Part shown: positions 59,959 to 62,238 of the stretch, in pieces | How the letters are laid out: each line of letters opens with the position of its first letter | Numbering within the stretch: the first letter of the stretch is position 1 | Assembly (NCBI GenBank): GCA_034211115.1 | Contig: JAXHTH010000138.1 | Location: 1 to 62,238, forward strand | DNA length: 62,238 nt | Reading direction: 5' to 3' | Source: JAXHTH01 sp034211115 | GTDB lineage: Bacteria > Planctomycetota > Phycisphaerae > Phycisphaerales > SM1A02 | Translations under genes and position numbers: made by a program | Notes under the pieces: model-generated | Told to the model about the DNA's origin: nothing | Seen by the model: only the letters and a program-made list of their open reading frames with translations | The model's database searches: none

Positions 59959-62238
59959 TCAGGGGCATTCGCCCCACGCGCCGAGGAGGGCGAGCAGGTC
60001 GGCGGTGTCGGTGTTCCCGTCCCCGTCCACATCGCCCTCCGGCCCGCCCCACGCCCCGAGGAGGTACAACAGGTCCACCGTGTCGACACGGCCGTTGTCA
60101 TCGAAGTCCGCCGGGCACTCGTCGAGTTGGTACTCGTAGGCGCCCATGTCGACGATGGGCGGCTCGCCGTTTCCGGTGTCTTCAGTATCGGGATCATCGA
60201 CGAACCGCGGATCGCCGTCGAGGTCGATGGGGAGCGGTTCGTACGTGTCGCCGTCCCCGTCGAGGTCGAACTCATCAGGCGGCACCGCGTCGTTGTCGGC
60301 AGCGTCGATGCAGGGCGAGCCCGGCGCGAGGCGGTAATCGCCGTTGTCCGGATCGACGAAGAGGGGATCGATGCTGACATTGCCTTCACCTTCGTAGCCG
60401 TACTCGACGCAACTGAAGCTGATGGTCGCGTACCCCTCGATGGGGTTCTCGCCGTTGGCCCAGAGAATGCAGTTGTTGAGATCGGGGCCACCCTGATAGA
60501 TGTACATCGCGCCGCCCTCTTCCGGGGCCGAGTTGTCGGTGAGGGTGCAGTTGACGAAGGTGGTGTCGTCGTAGTTGTCGTGGTCGGTGGCCCCACCGCG
60601 GATGGAGGCGGAGTTGCCGATGAGGGCGCAGTTGACCAGGGTCGGATCGCCGTATCCGGCCCGGAAGCCTCCGCCGCAACTGCCGACGTTGTCGCTGATC
60701 ACGCAGTTGATGAACATTGACCCGTCGGCCTGGTAGCTGTCCACCGCGCCTCCCATGCCGCCGTTGTTGGCGATGAAAGCGCACTCGACGACGAGCGATG
60801 CGCTGTGGCTTTCTCTCAGCCCGCCACCCACGGTGCCCGTATTCCCGGTGAAGGTGCATTCGTTCAGAATCGGGCTGCTGAGCCAGGCAGAGCATCCGCC
60901 GCCGGTGTCTGCGGAATTGCCCTGGAACGTACAATTGTGGAGGGCGGGCGCGCCGTCCCGGTCGTAGAAGCCTCCGCCGGTCCCCGCATCGTTCTCCGAG
61001 AAGTGGCAGTTGAACAGAACGACTTCATCTCTGAGGCCGTACACGCCGCCGCCTTTGCCGGCGGAATTGGCGATAAACGTCGAATCCGTAAGCGTCGGCG
61101 CTCCGCCCAGGGTGTGAAGCCCGCCGCCTTCCTCGGCCGCGTTGTCCTCGAACGTGCACGCCGTCAGGATGCCACGATCCACCGTACCGTACACCGCTCC
61201 GCCGCCCAGTTCGGCGACGTTGCCGGCAAACGTACAATCCGTCATCGTCGGATCACCGGCGAAGATATAGACGGCTCCGCCGTTCGCGCCGGCCGTATTC
61301 TCGGCGAATGTGCATGCGGCGAAGTTCGGATCGTTGAGGTCAACGTAGACACCTCCGCCGTCGGACGCCGCGGTGTTGGAGGCGATGAGACAGTCGATCA
61401 GATCCGTGAAGTCCGAATATCCGCTCAGGTATACACCAGCACCGAGGGTCGCTTGGTTGTCCTCGATGGTGCAGCCCTGGAGGTTTGCGCCGAAGAAGTA
61501 GGCATAGACTCCCCCGCCACGATCCGCGGAATTCCCGCTGCATGTGGTGTTGATGAGCGTGCTCAGGTCGCTCCCGTGGAAGATCCCACCGCCGTCGGTG
61601 GCGGCGTTTCCGATGCAGATGCAATCTCGCACCTCGACATCGCAGTTCATGTTGATTGCGAGTCCCCCGCCTTCCCCCCCGGCCGTGTTCTGGATGAACC
61701 GGCAGTTGACGACGGCGGGCTCATCGCCGTCGCAGTAAAAGCCTCCGCCGTTCTCCTCGGCCGTATTGGCCGAGAAGATGCAGTCGCTGATCTCCGGGCG
61801 CCAGTCCATATCGTGGCTGTACAGCCCGCCACCATTGGCAGCGCCGTTTCCGATGAATGTGCACCCGCTCACGAGCGCGTCCTCGATGTTACCCAGCGTG
61901 AGACCGCCCCCCTCCGGCGCGTTGTTGTTCAGGAACGTCGAATCGGTCATGCTCATCCACGCGCCGCCGAGGTGCGCGCCTCCGCCGGAGACGGCCGCGA
62001 CGTTGTCGGTGAACGTGCAACGCGTGATGGTCGAGTCGTATGCGCCGAAGACGAGGCCGGCGCCGTAGTCGGCCCGGTTGTTCGTGAACGCGCAGTCGCT
62101 GACGGCTGAATGTCCGCCGCCATCCACCATGCCGCCGCCGGACCGCGCGGCTGTGTTGGCGATGAACGAGCAGCCACGTACGGTGGCCGCGGCCGGGTAG
62201 ACCATGGTCATCCCGGCGCCGTAGTCGTGCGGGTCTTC
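59959..62238 (-). CDS. PMP-like beta-helix protein with dockerin tag (5' end outside the window)
   Basis: The frame is open to the window edge (the last codons read EDPHDYGAG before the first Met), so the N-terminus and signal peptide are missing. At least 759 residues remain, made of more than 20 chlamydial PMP-like repeats alternating GGG-x-Y/H/F rungs with C-x-F-x-x-N turns (CAFTNNRADYGAGL, CTFTDNVAAVSGGG, CTFEDNAAEEGGGL). A SPCIDAADNDAVP segment precedes the dockerin pair (DFDDNGRVDTVDLLYLLGAW, then DGDGNTDTADLLALLGAW). It is probably a long surface fibre. Confidence 0.85.
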   Translation of the reverse strand, partial: EDPHDYGAGMTMVYPAAATVRGCSFIANTAARSGGGMVDGGGHSAVSDCAFTNNRADYGAGLVFGAYDSTITRCTFTDNVAAVSGGGAHLGGAWMSMTDSTFLNNNAPEGGGLTLGNIEDALVSGCTFIGNGAANGGGLYSHDMDWRPEISDCIFSANTAEENGGGFYCDGDEPAVVNCRFIQNTAGGEGGGLAINMNCDVEVRDCICIGNAATDGGGIFHGSDLSTLINTTCSGNSADRGGGVYAYFFGANLQGCTIEDNQATLGAGVYLSGYSDFTDLIDCLIASNTAASDGGGVYVDLNDPNFAACTFAENTAGANGGAVYIFAGDPTMTDCTFAGNVAELGGGAVYGTVDRGILTACTFEDNAAEEGGGLHTLGGAPTLTDSTFIANSAGKGGGVYGLRDEVVLFNCHFSENDAGTGGGFYDRDGAPALHNCTFQGNSADTGGGCSAWLSSPILNECTFTGNTGTVGGGLRESHSASLVVECAFIANNGGMGGAVDSYQADGSMFINCVISDNVGSCGGGFRAGYGDPTLVNCALIGNSASIRGGATDHDNYDDTTFVNCTLTDNSAPEEGGAMYIYQGGPDLNNCILWANGENPIEGYATISFSCVEYGYEGEGNVSIDPLFVDPDNGDYRLAPGSPCIDAADNDAVPPDEFDLDGDGDTYEPLPIDLDGDPRFVDDPDTEDTGNGEPPIVDMGAYEYQLDECPADFDDNGRVDTVDLLYLLGAWGGPEGDVDGDGNTDTADLLALLGAWGECP

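Noticed and set aside
60805..62109. Plus-strand open frame opposite the last beta-helix gene
   Set aside because: Shadow of the repetitive minus-strand gene.
1..62238. tRNA, rRNA or CRISPR loci
   Set aside because: I looked for T-loop words such as GGTTCGAATC, rRNA-like stretches and regularly spaced 25-40 bp repeats and found none.
1493..62238. Cellulosome made from the dockerin-tagged proteins
   Set aside because: There is no cohesin or scaffoldin, and the tagged proteins are mostly not cellulases.

Overview
The window comes from a GC-rich bacterium that is very probably a planctomycete of the Phycisphaerae type. The main reason is that nine intact proteins (and one broken remnant) end in the same dockerin-like tag, two D-x-DGDGDVDTADLL-type loops followed by a final W-G, on secreted beta-helix, propeller or protease proteins. 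Others support this: a PEP-CTERM-type protein beside an ECF sigma/anti-sigma pair, a TatC with a large extracytoplasmic insertion, and topoisomerase VI genes. The lineage is inferred from gene style only. No rRNA, tRNA, CRISPR array or intact insertion sequence was seen.

Layout. Positions 1-9100 hold a glycosyltransferase, four or five secreted proteins in varying states of repair (a dockerin protein without a signal peptide, a metzincin-like protein whose catalytic Glu is Gln, an out-of-frame dockerin remnant, a beta-helix protein cut by an in-frame TGA) and a methyltransferase. Positions 9260-15230 are minus-strand housekeeping genes: a small membrane protein, a PTS IIA protein, rsmB, a secreted FAD oxidoreductase and metK. 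Positions 15560-23010 carry plus-strand surface genes (subtilisin-like protease, sulfotransferase, two beta-helix proteins), three of which have dockerin tags. gyrB (minus) follows, then a histidine kinase facing an ANTAR response regulator.

Positions 28000-37320 are the most unusual part. The A and B subunits of topoisomerase VI, both on the minus strand and both with long charged tails, are separated by a plus-strand group: mgtE, a D-Ala-D-Ala-ligase-like ATP-grasp enzyme fused to an M20-peptidase-like domain that has lost its metal ligands, a gamma-glutamyltransferase homologue without signal peptide, and an N-formylglutamate amidohydrolase homologue. The last three are tightly packed and suggest an uncharacterised amino-acid or gamma-glutamyl conjugate pathway in the cytoplasm.

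Positions 37640-54000 carry a DUF819 membrane protein, a TIGR02757 protein, a dockerin-tagged propeller, a CHAD plus exopolyphosphatase pair (polyphosphate), a hydroxyisobutyrate-dehydrogenase-like enzyme, a bifunctional nuclease, truD, a HAD hydrolase, tadA, tatC, an ECF sigma/anti-sigma pair, a CbpA-type DnaJ and a polyprenyl sugar-phosphate transferase. From 54100 to the end all genes are on the minus strand: an LVIVD propeller, a Spondin-N/beta-helix protein, an anti-sigma/ECF pair, a PEP-CTERM protein and a beta-helix protein running off the window edge.

Several small palindromic repeat families sit between the genes. One is a CCCCGGGAC/GTCCCGGGG hairpin seen four times around dockerin genes. 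Another is a 29-nt palindrome that flanks the topoisomerase VI B gene in inverted orientation, with a compensating base-pair change.
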